From: Bacteroides sp.
GTDB taxonomy: Bacteria > Bacteroidota > Bacteroidia > Bacteroidales > Muribaculaceae
DNA length: 46,662 nucleotides
Direction of reading: 5' to 3'
Assembly: GCA_014802445.1 (NCBI GenBank)
Contig: JAAVCF010000018.1
Coordinates: 1 to 46,662, forward strand
The position numbers were made by a program, and so were the translations under genes. Under the pieces are notes generated by a model. That model worked only from the letters and a program-made list of their open reading frames with translations. It was not told the origin of the DNA and ran no database searches. Of the stretch, positions 16,894 to 26,304 are shown piece by piece. How positions within the stretch are numbered: the first letter of the stretch is position 1; every line of letters starts with the position of its first letter.

Positions 16894-17682
16894 TCAGTCA
16901 CACAAGTCAACGGGCACCGCCACAACCTTGCCGTCCACACTGCGGATAAAGTCCACAATGTCAGCGCGCAGACTGCTCTCAGGCACGTCGGCCACCATAC
17001 GCTTCACGGCGTTGAACACCGACGTCTGGCTTTGATAAAGGTGACGATAACACTTTGCGGCATCATCAATCAACTCCTCAGTGAAGCCGTGCTTGCGCAT
17101 AATCCAGGCGTTGACACCGAAGAACTCCACAGGATTATGAGCCACGATGACATAGGGAGGCACATTTGAGCCGATGCGGCAACCACCCTTGACGAGCACC
17201 CACTTGCCCACGCGGCAGTTTTCATGCACTATGACACCTGACGAGAGGATTGTGCATTCACCAATCTCTGTGTTGCCGGCCAGCGCCACACCGTTGCCAA
17301 TCACAATCCTGCCGAGAAGCTTCGAGTCATGACCGATGTGGCTCTGAGCCATCACCACACATTCGTCGCCGATGGTGGTGCCTGATTCAGACGTGATGCC
17401 GCGGTTGATAATCACATGCTCACGAATCACGTTATTATTGCCGATATTGCAATAGGTCTGCTCGCCTTTCCAGCGAAAATCCTGAGGATCGGCGCCGATG
17501 ACGCATCCGGGATAGATTTTGTTATTGCAACCCATGCGAGTGCCGTTCACAATCATTGCGTAAGGCATAATCTCGCAGTTGTCACCAATCTCCACATTGG
17601 CGTCAACAAACGCAAAGGGATGGATTTTGACGTTCTTGCCAAGCTTGGCAGTGGGGTCCACGTGAGCTGAAGGACTAATCAT
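16894..17682 (-). CDS. LpxA-type UDP-GlcNAc O-acyltransferase
   Basis: The protein is a left-handed beta-helix of hexapeptide repeats (IGDNCEI, IGNNNVI, IGDECVV) with the LpxA-type C-terminal helical part. LpxA moves a hydroxyacyl chain from ACP to UDP-GlcNAc in the first step of lipid A synthesis. Family marks include GADPQDFRWKGE, IREHVIINRG and the catalytic HD pair in SHIGHDSKL (H118). Details differ from the usual Bacteroides enzyme (NRGI instead of NRGT, HIGHDS instead of HVAHDA). It could therefore be a second copy with another acyl-ACP or sugar, which is inference. The length of 262 is normal. It lies 22 bases after the efflux outer-membrane gene. Confidence 0.85.
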   Translation of the reverse strand: MISPSAHVDPTAKLGKNVKIHPFAFVDANVEIGDNCEIMPYAMIVNGTRMGCNNKIYPGCVIGADPQDFRWKGEQTYCNIGNNNVIREHVIINRGITSESGTTIGDECVVMAQSHIGHDSKLLGRIVIGNGVALAGNTEIGECTILSSGVIVHENCRVGKWVLVKGGCRIGSNVPPYVIVAHNPVEFFGVNAWIMRKHGFTEELIDDAAKCYRHLYQSQTSVFNAVKRMVADVPESSLRADIVDFIRSVDGKVVAVPVDLCD

Positions 17683-17704
17683 GGTAATAAGGATTTATTA
17701 TTGG

Positions 17705-19087
17705 TTAACGACCTCCCCCGAGGTTCTGATAGAGGTTAATCACAGCCTGAGTTGAGGCCAGGCGGCAGCTCAACTCGCCCATCTGCGATGACAGAAGATT
17801 GGTTTGAGCGGTCAGCACCTCGAGATAGGTGGAAGTTCCCAAAGTTAATAATTCCTGAGTATATTCCACGGATTTTTCCAGATTTTGTGTCTGCTCGGCA
17901 AGCAAAGAGGCCTTGGTGCGGCTGTTTTCATAGGCCGTCAGGGCATCGCTCACATCGGCGGCCGCACTCATGATGGTGTGCTCAAAATTGTTGAGCGCCT
18001 GCTGCTGACGCGCCTTGGCAGCCTGCAGGCCTGCAATGTTGGCGCCGCGTGAAAACAGCGGTGCCACCAGTGAAGCGCCCAGATTGATAAACCACTTTCC
18101 GGGGTTCACAATCATCGAGCCGAGACTGTTGGTGAAGCCGCCGTTGGCGGTGATGTTGAGGCCGGGATAGAAGGCTGCGCGAGCCGAGTTGGTGGCATAA
18201 TAAGCCACTGCCAGGCTCTGCTCGGCGGCAGCCACGTCAGGGCGCGATGCCAGGGCGCGCATAGGCACAGCCGTGTCAATGCCGGCCGGGGCCGACAGGT
18301 AAGCGCCGGGGGTAACGGTCCACTTCTGCGGCATCACACCGAGCAGGAGCGACATGGTGTTGTTGGCCTGAGCCAGCGACGTTTCAAGGTCAGTGATTGA
18401 GGCAAGGATGCCATAATACTGCGCGCGGCTCTGCACCACAGCGCTCTCATTGAGGCGGCCGGCCTCCTTGAGGTTCTTCATTACCTCGACGCTCTGGCGC
18501 CAGTTTTCAGCAGTGGCGCGCGACAGCTGGAGCTGGCTTTCGAGCATGGCGATTGAATAGTAGCAATTAGCCACGCCGGCAATCACCTGCGAGCGCACAG
18601 CCTGCTCATAGGCTTGGCTCTGCAGCAGCCCTGCCTTGGCTCCGCGCTTGGCATTGAGGAGCTTGGCGAAGATGTCAATCTCCCAGTTGACCTGAGCGGG
18701 GATGGTGTAGGACCATGACCAGGCGCCACCGTCCTGGAATTTGGCGCCGGAGCCGGTCGGTGCAAGTGCCACCGAGGGGAGATAGTTAAGCTTGGCGCCT
18801 CGCAACTGAGCGTTGGCGATGTCAACATTAAGCTTGGCGTTCTCAAGGTTGACATTATTTTCAAGCGCCTGAGCGATAAGGTCCTGAAGTACAGGGTCGG
18901 TAAACACCTGACGCCAGTCGAGATTGCCGAACGCAGTGGAATCCTCCGGCTGTTCAAGAGCCTTGCCGTACTGCTCAATCAGGGCGCTCTCCTGAACGGG
19001 GAGCTCATATTTTTTATATATGTTGCAGCTGCCGAGCAAAGTGATGCTCAGCCCGGCGGCTACAACGAGTTTCATGCTTGATTTCAT
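17705..19087 (-). CDS. RND efflux outer-membrane factor (TolC/NodT-type lipoprotein)
   Basis: This is the outer-membrane channel of a tripartite pump. The signal ends in LLGSC with lipid Cys at 21. Two outer-membrane efflux protein repeats follow, rich in Ala/Gln/Leu helices such as VNLENAKLNVDIANAQLRGA and the closing STQAVINLYQNLGGG, the usual end of this family. The length is 460. It starts seven bases after the pump gene and is the third gene of the efflux operon. Confidence 0.95.
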   Translation of the reverse strand: MKSSMKLVVAAGLSITLLGSCNIYKKYELPVQESALIEQYGKALEQPEDSTAFGNLDWRQVFTDPVLQDLIAQALENNVNLENAKLNVDIANAQLRGAKLNYLPSVALAPTGSGAKFQDGGAWSWSYTIPAQVNWEIDIFAKLLNAKRGAKAGLLQSQAYEQAVRSQVIAGVANCYYSIAMLESQLQLSRATAENWRQSVEVMKNLKEAGRLNESAVVQSRAQYYGILASITDLETSLAQANNTMSLLLGVMPQKWTVTPGAYLSAPAGIDTAVPMRALASRPDVAAAEQSLAVAYYATNSARAAFYPGLNITANGGFTNSLGSMIVNPGKWFINLGASLVAPLFSRGANIAGLQAAKARQQQALNNFEHTIMSAAADVSDALTAYENSRTKASLLAEQTQNLEKSVEYTQELLTLGTSTYLEVLTAQTNLLSSQMGELSCRLASTQAVINLYQNLGGGR

Positions 19088-19093
19088 GATGGC

Positions 19094-22000
19094 TTATTTT
19101 GAATACTGAGTGATTTCGCGTTCCACACCTTCATTTTGAGTGTCTTCCCACTTCAGAGGAGTGATTTTTTCCTGAACAAGCTGGAAGATTACAAACATTG
19201 CGGGAACAATGAAAATCTGAAGAATCATACCGATGAGCATACCGCCGATAGAGCCAACACCGAGGGTGCGGTTACCATTGGCGCCTACGCCGTGGGCAAA
19301 CATCAGCGGCAGAAGGCCGATGATGAGCGCCAGCGAGGTCATGAGGATGGGTCGCAGACGGTCAGTAGCACCCTGGATGGCAGCGTTGACCACACTCATG
19401 CCTTTGCGGCGGCGGTCAAGCGCAAACTCAACGATGAGGATTGCGTTCTTGGCCAGAAGACCGATAAGCATGATGAGTGCAATCTGCAGATAGATGTTGT
19501 TTGACACATCGAAAATCTGAGCGAAGACAAACGAGCCCATCAAGCCCAGAGGGATAGAGAGGATAACCGCCAGAGGCAGGATATAGCTCTCATACTGAGC
19601 CGAAAGAATCAGGTAGACAAACAGCAGACAGAGGCCGAAGATGATAGCCGTGGAGCTGCCGCCGGTGGAGGCCTCCTCACGCGTCATGCCGGCATATTCA
19701 TAGCCGTAGCCCTTGGGGAGCGTCTCCGCTGCCACACGCTCAATGGCGGCAAGTGCGTCGCCGGAGGTGTAGCCCGTGGCGGGTGAACCGGTCACTGAGA
19801 TTGACTGGAACATATTGAAACGGTTCAGAAGGTCAGGACCATACACTCGCTCCAGAGTCATGAAGTTAGTGATGGGAGCCATCTCATTGCCGTTGCGCAC
19901 CTTGATGTTCGACAGCGTTTCGGGGCTGACGCGCTTGTCAGGACTGGCCTGCATCATCACTCGGTAGAGCTTGCCGAAACGGTTGAAGTTTGACACATAC
20001 ATACCGCCGTAATAACCCTGCAGGGTCGACAGAATGGTCTGGGGCGAGATGCCGGCCTGCTTACACTTGGCAGCATCCACATCCACAAGATACTGAGGGA
20101 ACATGGGGTTAAACGTGGTGTAAGCCATCTGAATCTCAGGCTGCTGATTGAGCTGTGCCAGGAAGCCCTGAACCACGGCGAAGAATGCGTTGATGTCGCC
20201 GCCGGTTTTATCCTGCATTTTCACTTCAAAACCGTTGGTGGTGGAGTAACCTGAAATCATTGGCGGAGCGAAAATCATCACCGTACCATCCTTGACAACC
20301 TGAGAGGTCATGCCATAAAGCTGCTGGATGATGGCGCCGGAATTTTCTGTCTTGGCATCGCGCTCTGACCAGTCCTTGAGCTTGACGATAAATGTACCGT
20401 AAGTGGCACCCTGACCGGCAAGGAAGCTGTAACCGTCAACCATTGTTCTATACTTGATGGCGGGAACCTTGGCCAGCACCTGGTCAACCTTTTCGAGAGT
20501 CTCGCTGGTGCGCTCCTGAGAGGTGCCGGGAGGCATGCTGACCATCACAAAAATCTGGCCCGTGTCTTCATTAGGCACAAGGCCGGTGGGGGTGATGTTC
20601 ATGAGCCACACAAGGACGGCGATACATGCGCCAACCACACCAAGTGAAATCCACTTGAGTTTCACACACTTCTTGGTGCCCTTGGTGTAGCCGCTCAGAA
20701 TCTTGGCGAAGAAAACTTCGAACGCGTTCTGGAAGCGCTTGGTGAACAGACCTAAAAGGGTGACCACGCCACACACGCAGGCAATCACGCTCTCAGTGAC
20801 ATTCTCAAAGCTGAACCAACCCATAACCATTAGCACGATGGTGGCCACGAGGAACACCAGCGTAATCACGGGATTGAGCTCGGGAATCAGGCGCTTCTTG
20901 TAGGCACCCTTCACTGCCTCGCCGGCAGCCGAATAGGCATCGGCCATGCGCTCCTTCAGCGAACTCTCGGCATTGTGAGGCTTCAGGAAGATGGCACACA
21001 GCGCGGGCGAGAGGGTGAGCGCATTGATAGCCGACAGACCGATGGCAATAGCCATTGTCAGACCAAACTGGCGATAGAACACACCTGAAGTGCCGCTCAT
21101 GAACGACACAGGCACAAACACCAGCATCATCACAAGGGTGATTGACACCAGCGCGCCGCCAATCTCGTTCATAGCATCGATTGATGCCTTGCGGGCACTC
21201 TTATAGCCCACATCAAGCTTGGCATGTACCGCCTCCACCACCACAATGGCATCGTCCACCACAATGGCGATGGCAAGCACAAGAGCTGAAAGGGTGATGA
21301 GGTTAATTGAGAATCCAATGATATTCAGGAAGAAGAACGTACCGATAAGGGCCACGGGGATGGCAATTGCAGGCACAAGAGTGGAGCGTAAATCGGCAAG
21401 GAACACATAGGTCACCAGGAACACCAGAATGAAGGCCTCCAGAAGAGTCTGGATCACATGGTGAATTGAGGCATAGAGGAAGTCGTTATTGTTAAGAGGC
21501 ACAGCCACTTCGATGCCTGCGGGGAGGTCCTTCTTGAGGTCGTCCACAAACTTCAGACAGTTGTTGATAATCTCCGTAGCGTTAGAGCCGGCGGTCTGGA
21601 ACACGATGGCCGTGGTGCCCACAAAGCCGTTGAGCTTTGAGTGGAAGCCGTAGGTCATACGTCCGAGCTCAGTGTCGGCCACGTCGCGGAGACGCAGAAC
21701 CTCACCATCAGGAGTGGCGCGCACAACGATGTCGCCAAACTCGCTCTCGTCCACCAGACGTCCCTTATACTTCATGATATACTGGAAGGTCTGGTCACCC
21801 TGTTCGCCGAACGCACCGGGAGCGGCCTCGATATTCTGCTCGGCAAGAGCGGCGGCAATGTCGCCGGGCATCAGAGAATACTGTGCCATCACATCGGGCT
21901 TGAGCCAGATTCGCATTGAATAGTCAGCACCGAACACAAGCACGTCGCCCACGCCCGAGATACGCTGAATCTGGGGCACGACGTTGATTTTCATGTAGTT

Positions 22001-22468
22001 TTCAACAAACTCCTCTGAATAGTTTCCGCTTGTGTCATAAAGGCTTATGCCCACGAGCATCGAGGTCTGGCGCTTGGAGGTCTGCACACCCACCTGGGTA
22101 ACCTCGGAAGGGAGGAGGTTGAGAGCCTTTGACACACGGTTCTGCACATCCACGGCAGCCATGTCAGGGTCAAAGCCCTGCTCGAAATAGACGTTGATGG
22201 TGGCCGAGCCGGTGTTGGTGGCGGTTGACTCCATATAGGTCATGCCTTCGGCACCGTTGATAGCCTCCTCAAGAGGGGCAATCACAGAGTTCAGCACCGA
22301 CTGCGCATTGGCACCCGTGTAGGTGGTTGACACCTGGATGGTGGGCGGCGCAATGTCAGGGTACTGGGTCACCGGCATCGAAACGAGGCCGATAATACCG
22401 AGCAGCACGATGAAAATCGAAATCACCGTGGAGAGCACCGGTCGGTTAATAAAAGTATCTAACTTCAT
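19094..22468 (-). CDS. RND efflux pump, inner-membrane permease (HAE1/AcrB-type)
   Basis: The proton-driven pump takes drugs or lipophilic compounds from periplasm and membrane. It begins with the classic helix (FINRPVLSTVISIFIVLLGI). Proton-relay residues are visible: paired Asp in AIVVDDAIVVVE (near 403-404) and Lys in LLAKNAILIVEF (near 1002). Two porter/docking regions follow the two six-helix blocks. At 1124 residues it is longer than the usual ~1040. The excess lies between helix 6 and the second half (about 500-610), where two extra hydrophobic segments (near 530-550 and 560-575) are seen. Substrates cannot be read. Confidence 0.95.
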   Translation of the reverse strand: MKLDTFINRPVLSTVISIFIVLLGIIGLVSMPVTQYPDIAPPTIQVSTTYTGANAQSVLNSVIAPLEEAINGAEGMTYMESTATNTGSATINVYFEQGFDPDMAAVDVQNRVSKALNLLPSEVTQVGVQTSKRQTSMLVGISLYDTSGNYSEEFVENYMKINVVPQIQRISGVGDVLVFGADYSMRIWLKPDVMAQYSLMPGDIAAALAEQNIEAAPGAFGEQGDQTFQYIMKYKGRLVDESEFGDIVVRATPDGEVLRLRDVADTELGRMTYGFHSKLNGFVGTTAIVFQTAGSNATEIINNCLKFVDDLKKDLPAGIEVAVPLNNNDFLYASIHHVIQTLLEAFILVFLVTYVFLADLRSTLVPAIAIPVALIGTFFFLNIIGFSINLITLSALVLAIAIVVDDAIVVVEAVHAKLDVGYKSARKASIDAMNEIGGALVSITLVMMLVFVPVSFMSGTSGVFYRQFGLTMAIAIGLSAINALTLSPALCAIFLKPHNAESSLKERMADAYSAAGEAVKGAYKKRLIPELNPVITLVFLVATIVLMVMGWFSFENVTESVIACVCGVVTLLGLFTKRFQNAFEVFFAKILSGYTKGTKKCVKLKWISLGVVGACIAVLVWLMNITPTGLVPNEDTGQIFVMVSMPPGTSQERTSETLEKVDQVLAKVPAIKYRTMVDGYSFLAGQGATYGTFIVKLKDWSERDAKTENSGAIIQQLYGMTSQVVKDGTVMIFAPPMISGYSTTNGFEVKMQDKTGGDINAFFAVVQGFLAQLNQQPEIQMAYTTFNPMFPQYLVDVDAAKCKQAGISPQTILSTLQGYYGGMYVSNFNRFGKLYRVMMQASPDKRVSPETLSNIKVRNGNEMAPITNFMTLERVYGPDLLNRFNMFQSISVTGSPATGYTSGDALAAIERVAAETLPKGYGYEYAGMTREEASTGGSSTAIIFGLCLLFVYLILSAQYESYILPLAVILSIPLGLMGSFVFAQIFDVSNNIYLQIALIMLIGLLAKNAILIVEFALDRRRKGMSVVNAAIQGATDRLRPILMTSLALIIGLLPLMFAHGVGANGNRTLGVGSIGGMLIGMILQIFIVPAMFVIFQLVQEKITPLKWEDTQNEGVEREITQYSK

Positions 22469-22498
22469 TGTGTGATGAATCTTACGTTAACCTGTTGT

Positions 22499-23671
22499 TT
22501 ACTTGCTTTGAGGAGCGGCGGGGGCTGCCTCTGCGCCTTCGGCCTGAGGAGCGCCCTCAACGGGATTGATGACCATGCCGTCGCGCACGCTGGAGCCTAC
22601 GCCTTCCACCACGATGCGCTGACCGGGCTGCAGGCCGGAAGTGACCACATAGGTGCGGCCGTCATTGTTGGGCATAACTGTAACAGGCACAGAGGCTACG
22701 GCGTTGCTGTCGTTAACCACATACACAAACTTGCGGTCCTGAAGCTCATAAGTGGCCTTCTGCGGGATGACAATGACATTATGCATGTCGCGGGGGATGA
22801 CAACCTTGCCGGTGGAGCCGCTGCGGACCAGTCGGTCAGGGTTAGGGAACAGAGCGCGCACGCTGGCTGCACCGGTGGCGGGGTCAATCACACCGCTGAC
22901 GGTGGCCACATGACCGGGCTGTGAATAGATGGTGCCGTCGGCAAGGCGGAGCTGCACGGCGGGCATTGACTTGATGGCTTCCTGGAGCGATTTACCTTCG
23001 GTCATGCTCAGGATATCCTTCTCGGTCAGAGAGAAATAGGCGTAAACCTGCGAGATGTCGCTCACAGTGGTCAGCGCCTGGCCGGAGGGTGAGGCAAGGG
23101 CGCCTTCACGAAGGTTGATGGTGCCAACCACACCGTCGGAGGGAGCAGTGACGGTGGCATACGACAGGTTCTTGCGGGCGCTGGTCAGAGCGGCCTGAGC
23201 GTTGGCAAGCTGCGCCTTGGCGTTCTGGAGGTCATTGTTAGCCAGTGACCACTCATATTCGCTGATGATGTTCTTGTCAAAAAGTTTGCGCTTGCTGTCA
23301 GCGGTGAGCTTGGCGGTGTTGACAGCCGTGGTGGCTGCATTGACCTGCTGCTGTGCCTGATCCACGGCAGCCTGAAGCTGAACCTGGTCAAGGGTGAAGA
23401 GCACCTGGCCTTTCTTGACCACATCGCCTTCGTCAACATGCACTTTCGTTATAAAGCCTGACACGAGCGGACGTACGTCAACATCGGTCTTACCCTTGAT
23501 TGTTGCGGGAAATTCATTGTCGCTCTGCGAGTCACCCTCGCTCACTGTCATCACTGCTAATGACGGGGCGGGAGCCTGACCCTGCTGTGATGCATCCTTG
23601 CTGCCGCATGACACCAAAGAAGCGCTTACACTCAGCGCGATAGCTGCGGCCGAAATCAGATTGCGTTTCAT
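22499..23671 (-). CDS. RND efflux periplasmic adaptor (membrane fusion protein)
   Basis: The adaptor joins the pump to the outer-membrane channel. It is a lipoprotein (SLVSC, Cys 22). A lipoyl/barrel-sandwich half (VRPLVSGFITKVHVDEGDVV) leads into an alpha-hairpin of about residues 100-165 (Gln/Ala/Asn-rich), then APSDGVVGTINLREGALASP, a beta-barrel and a membrane-proximal domain. The tail is Ala/Pro/Glu-rich. The length is 390. First gene of the operon, 30 bases before the pump. Confidence 0.95.
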   Translation of the reverse strand: MKRNLISAAAIALSVSASLVSCGSKDASQQGQAPAPSLAVMTVSEGDSQSDNEFPATIKGKTDVDVRPLVSGFITKVHVDEGDVVKKGQVLFTLDQVQLQAAVDQAQQQVNAATTAVNTAKLTADSKRKLFDKNIISEYEWSLANNDLQNAKAQLANAQAALTSARKNLSYATVTAPSDGVVGTINLREGALASPSGQALTTVSDISQVYAYFSLTEKDILSMTEGKSLQEAIKSMPAVQLRLADGTIYSQPGHVATVSGVIDPATGAASVRALFPNPDRLVRSGSTGKVVIPRDMHNVIVIPQKATYELQDRKFVYVVNDSNAVASVPVTVMPNNDGRTYVVTSGLQPGQRIVVEGVGSSVRDGMVINPVEGAPQAEGAEAAPAAPQSK

Positions 23672-23745
23672 AATTTGAGAATTCTGATATGATGTTATGT
23701 TATTGATTGTCTTAATGTGTTGTACCTATAGATAGATTAATGCGA

Positions 23746-23753
23746 CAAAATTA
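23746..23753 (-). promoter_or_regulatory. -7 element of the efflux operon
   Basis: TAATTTTG on the minus strand lies 74 bases upstream of the adaptor ATG. No -33 TTTG is at the right distance. No regulator gene (TetR or AraC type) is adjacent. Confidence 0.4.
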
Positions 23754-23871
23754 CCAATAATTTTGAAAACTTTTCCCACAAACCCCACTACACGACCTCA
23801 CAGGGAGGAAAAACGGCATTTTTTTATCCCTTTTGACCAATCTTTGTTGCCCCGTAACCTGGCGGCGCCCC

Positions 23872-24609
23872 TTATTTCACGGCCAGATAGATGGTGCAGA
23901 CGCCAAATGTGAGCGGCCTTACGGTGACCGACGTGAAGCCGGCGCGGCGCATCAGCTCAGCCATCTGCTCGCCCTGAGGCACGGCGGCGATGCTTTCGGG
24001 CAAGTAGGCATAGGCGCGTGTGTCCTTTGACACCATTCTGCCGGCCAGAGGAATAATGTGGCGTGTGTAGAGGTCATAGAGCGGCTTCACAAGGCGCCCG
24101 CTGGGAGTGGACAGCTCGATAACCAGAAGCCGACCTCCCGGACGGAGCACTCTGAACATCTCGCAATATCCTCCCTCAATGTCCTCAAAGTTTCTCACGC
24201 CGTAAGCCACTGTCACACAGTCAAAGCTGTTGCCGGTGAAGGGCAAGTGGAGGCAGTCGGCCTGCTGAAACGACACCACATCGGCAAGCCCTGCCTCGGC
24301 GGCCTTGCGGCGCCCCACGGCGAGCATCCCCTCTGAGAGGTCAATGCCGGTGATGGTCAGCGGGTCAAGGCGGCGGGCAAGGAGCATGGCGAGGTCGCCC
24401 GTGCCGGTGGCCACATCAAGGATGTCGCGCGGACGCGGCGTGGCAATCATCTCCACGGCTTTGCGGCGCCAGATTTTGTCGATGCCCAGGGTCATGGCCC
24501 TGTTCATAAAATCGTAGGCCGGGGCGATGTTGTCAAACATCGCCCTGACCTGCTCGGTTTTACGTCTGGAATCGTCGTAGGGATTTATGCTCTCTACCTC
24601 TTCGCTCAT
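23872..24609 (-). CDS. menG: Demethylmenaquinone methyltransferase MenG/UbiE
   Basis: It methylates demethylmenaquinone with S-adenosylmethionine, the last step of menaquinone synthesis, which supplies fumarate respiration in Bacteroidales. Motifs: [23 protein letters not shown]-binding [22 protein letters not shown], and [10 protein letters not shown] followed by FRVLRPGG. The length of 245 is normal. Its ATG overlaps the purC stop codon by four bases, so the two genes are co-translated. Confidence 0.95.
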   Translation of the reverse strand: MSEEVESINPYDDSRRKTEQVRAMFDNIAPAYDFMNRAMTLGIDKIWRRKAVEMIATPRPRDILDVATGTGDLAMLLARRLDPLTITGIDLSEGMLAVGRRKAAEAGLADVVSFQQADCLHLPFTGNSFDCVTVAYGVRNFEDIEGGYCEMFRVLRPGGRLLVIELSTPSGRLVKPLYDLYTRHIIPLAGRMVSKDTRAYAYLPESIAAVPQGEQMAELMRRAGFTSVTVRPLTFGVCTIYLAVK

Positions 24610-25556
24610 CGGCTGAGGGTGTTGAGGCAGTCAAGAACGTTGTTGGCAATGCGCTGCTCAAGGTCAGTTTCCTCGGCCTTGACAAAGGGCTTGCCGGTGA
24701 CGTGCTCAAACAGCTCGATATAGCGCTCGGTAACGCTCTGGATAAACTCGGGAGTCATCTCGGGCACCTTCTGGCCGGCCTGACCGGTGAAGCCTTCTGA
24801 AATGAGCCACTGGCGCACAAACTCCTTTGAGAGCTGACGCTGGGGCTTGCCGGCGGCAAGAAGTTCCTGATAGCCATCGGCATAGAAGTAGCGAGATGAG
24901 TCGGGGGTGTGGATTTCGTCAATGAGAATCACTTTGCCGTCACGCTTGCCAAACTCATACTTGGTGTCAACGAGCAGCAGGCCTTTCTCGGCGGCCATGT
25001 CGCTGCCGCGCTTGAACAGGGCGCGGGTGTATTCCTCCATCTGGGCATAGTCAGCCTCGCTCACCAGTCCGCGCGAAATGATTTCGTCGCGTGAGATGTT
25101 CTCGTCATGACCTTCGGCAGCCTTGGTGGTGGGAGTGATGATGGGCTCGGGGAAAGCCTGATTCTCAACCATTCCTTCGGGGAGCTTCACGCCGCAGAGC
25201 TCGCGCTCGCCGGCGGCATAGGCGCGCCATGCGCTGCCGCTCAGATAGCCGCGGATAATCATCTCGATGGGGAAAGCTTCGGCCTTGTAACCTACGGTCA
25301 CCATGGGGTCAGGAGTGTCGAGCTTCCAGTTAGGCACGATGTCCTTGGTGGCATCGAGGAAGAAAGTGGCAATCTGATTAAGCACCTGGCCCTTATAGGG
25401 GATACCCTCGGGGAGAACCACATCAAAAGCCGAGATGCGGTCAGTGGCAACCATCACCAGGATGTCGTCATTGATGGTGTAAACGTCACGCACTTTGCCG
25501 TGATACTCACCGGTCTGGCCGGGAAACTTGAACTCAGTAGAGGTTAATGTTGCCAT
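24606..25556 (-). CDS. purC: SAICAR synthetase (phosphoribosylaminoimidazole-succinocarboxamide synthase)
   Basis: It joins aspartate to CAIR with ATP in purine synthesis. Motifs: [45 protein letters not shown] and [13 protein letters not shown] start at ATG 25556 (MATLTSTEF), giving 316 residues. A longer frame to 25697 runs through the promoter and adds 47 residues unlike the family. TAACTTTG on the minus strand (25586-25593) gives a leader of about 26 bases. Confidence 0.96.
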   Translation of the reverse strand: MATLTSTEFKFPGQTGEYHGKVRDVYTINDDILVMVATDRISAFDVVLPEGIPYKGQVLNQIATFFLDATKDIVPNWKLDTPDPMVTVGYKAEAFPIEMIIRGYLSGSAWRAYAAGERELCGVKLPEGMVENQAFPEPIITPTTKAAEGHDENISRDEIISRGLVSEADYAQMEEYTRALFKRGSDMAAEKGLLLVDTKYEFGKRDGKVILIDEIHTPDSSRYFYADGYQELLAAGKPQRQLSKEFVRQWLISEGFTGQAGQKVPEMTPEFIQSVTERYIELFEHVTGKPFVKAEETDLEQRIANNVLDCLNTLSR

Positions 25557-25585
25557 AAGTGATTGCTTGATTCTGTTATCGCCTG

Positions 25586-25593
25586 CAAAGTTA
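25586..25593 (-). promoter_or_regulatory. -7 element of the purC-menG operon
   Basis: TAACTTTG on the minus strand lies 29 bases before the purC ATG and fixes the shorter start. A TTTG 23 bases further upstream (25617-25620) is slightly too far for a standard -33. Confidence 0.55.
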
Positions 25594-25749
25594 GTGAATC
25601 CGCCCCACCCGCGCAACAAAAAAGTAACCGCTCTCCCACTCTCCTGAGCTGAAATCCTGATTTTACATGGCCGCTGCTGCCGGGAACCATGCTTCATTTT
25701 TTTCGCCTCAAAGGGTCAGGATGTCCCTGCTTTCCTGCCTGGGGAGGGG

Positions 25750-25757
25750 TAATTTTG
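25750..25757 (+). promoter_or_regulatory. -7 element of the DUF6291-like gene
   Basis: TAATTTTG lies 24 bases before the ATG at 25782 and rules out the longer open frame from 25689. No clear -33 is seen. Confidence 0.5.
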
Positions 25758-25781
25758 CGGAAAACAATAATTTTCAAAACT

Positions 25782-26234
25782 ATGAATCTTCCGATGGACA
25801 AATGGTATGAGGCGATGAAACCGCTCTCTGCCGCCGACCGTGGCGCCGTGATCGGCGCGATTATGGACTATGTTTATGCCGGCATTGAGGAGCCTGAGCT
25901 GAGCCCGGCTCTGATGGCGCTGTTTTGCCTTATGCGCACGGAGGTTGACGACATCCTTGCGCGCCGTCATGCAGCGGCTGAACGCCGCAACCCCGGGGCG
26001 ATGGACATTGACCTCACTGACGATGTGGTGCGCGTGAATCTCGAGATTGGGATGATGGGTGACTATCGCAGCCGGGTGGACCGCGATGACCTGGGAGGAT
26101 GCGTGGTGACTGACCGCAGATATGACACGCAGTGGAGGGTTGACCACATGGTGCCTTACCCTCCGGGACCCGAAGCGTGGTGGAATCCGCGAAAGTGCAT
26201 ATGGATTACCCCTCCGGGACGCTTAAAACTGTGA
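25782..26234 (+). CDS. Small DUF6291-like protein
   Basis: The N-terminal half (residues 1-70: MDKWYEAMKPLSAADRGAVI, then IMDYVYAG and a C-terminal EVDDILARRHAAAERRN) resembles DUF6291, a short helical domain often found on phage and mobile-element proteins, sometimes near replication genes. The second half (about 75-150) is acidic, then Pro/Trp-rich, and is not recognised. There is no signal peptide and no mobile gene nearby. It is a single gene facing the DUF5689 operon. Function unknown; the domain call is from memory. Confidence 0.6.
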   Translation: MNLPMDKWYEAMKPLSAADRGAVIGAIMDYVYAGIEEPELSPALMALFCLMRTEVDDILARRHAAAERRNPGAMDIDLTDDVVRVNLEIGMMGDYRSRVDRDDLGGCVVTDRRYDTQWRVDHMVPYPPGPEAWWNPRKCIWITPPGRLKL

Positions 26235-26249
26235 GCTGCGGAAATGCAG

Positions 26250-26282
26250 CGCGCCCCGCAGCGTAGATCACTGCGGGGCGCG
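26250..26282. terminator. Hairpin between convergent genes
   Basis: CGCGCCCCGCAG pairs perfectly with CTGCGGGGCGCG (12 bp, 9-base loop) between the DUF6291-like gene and the DUF5689/DUF6359 gene. It lacks a T-run but is well placed to stop both transcripts. Confidence 0.55.
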
Positions 26283-26304
26283 GAGATGGATGGGTCAATG
26301 CCCT

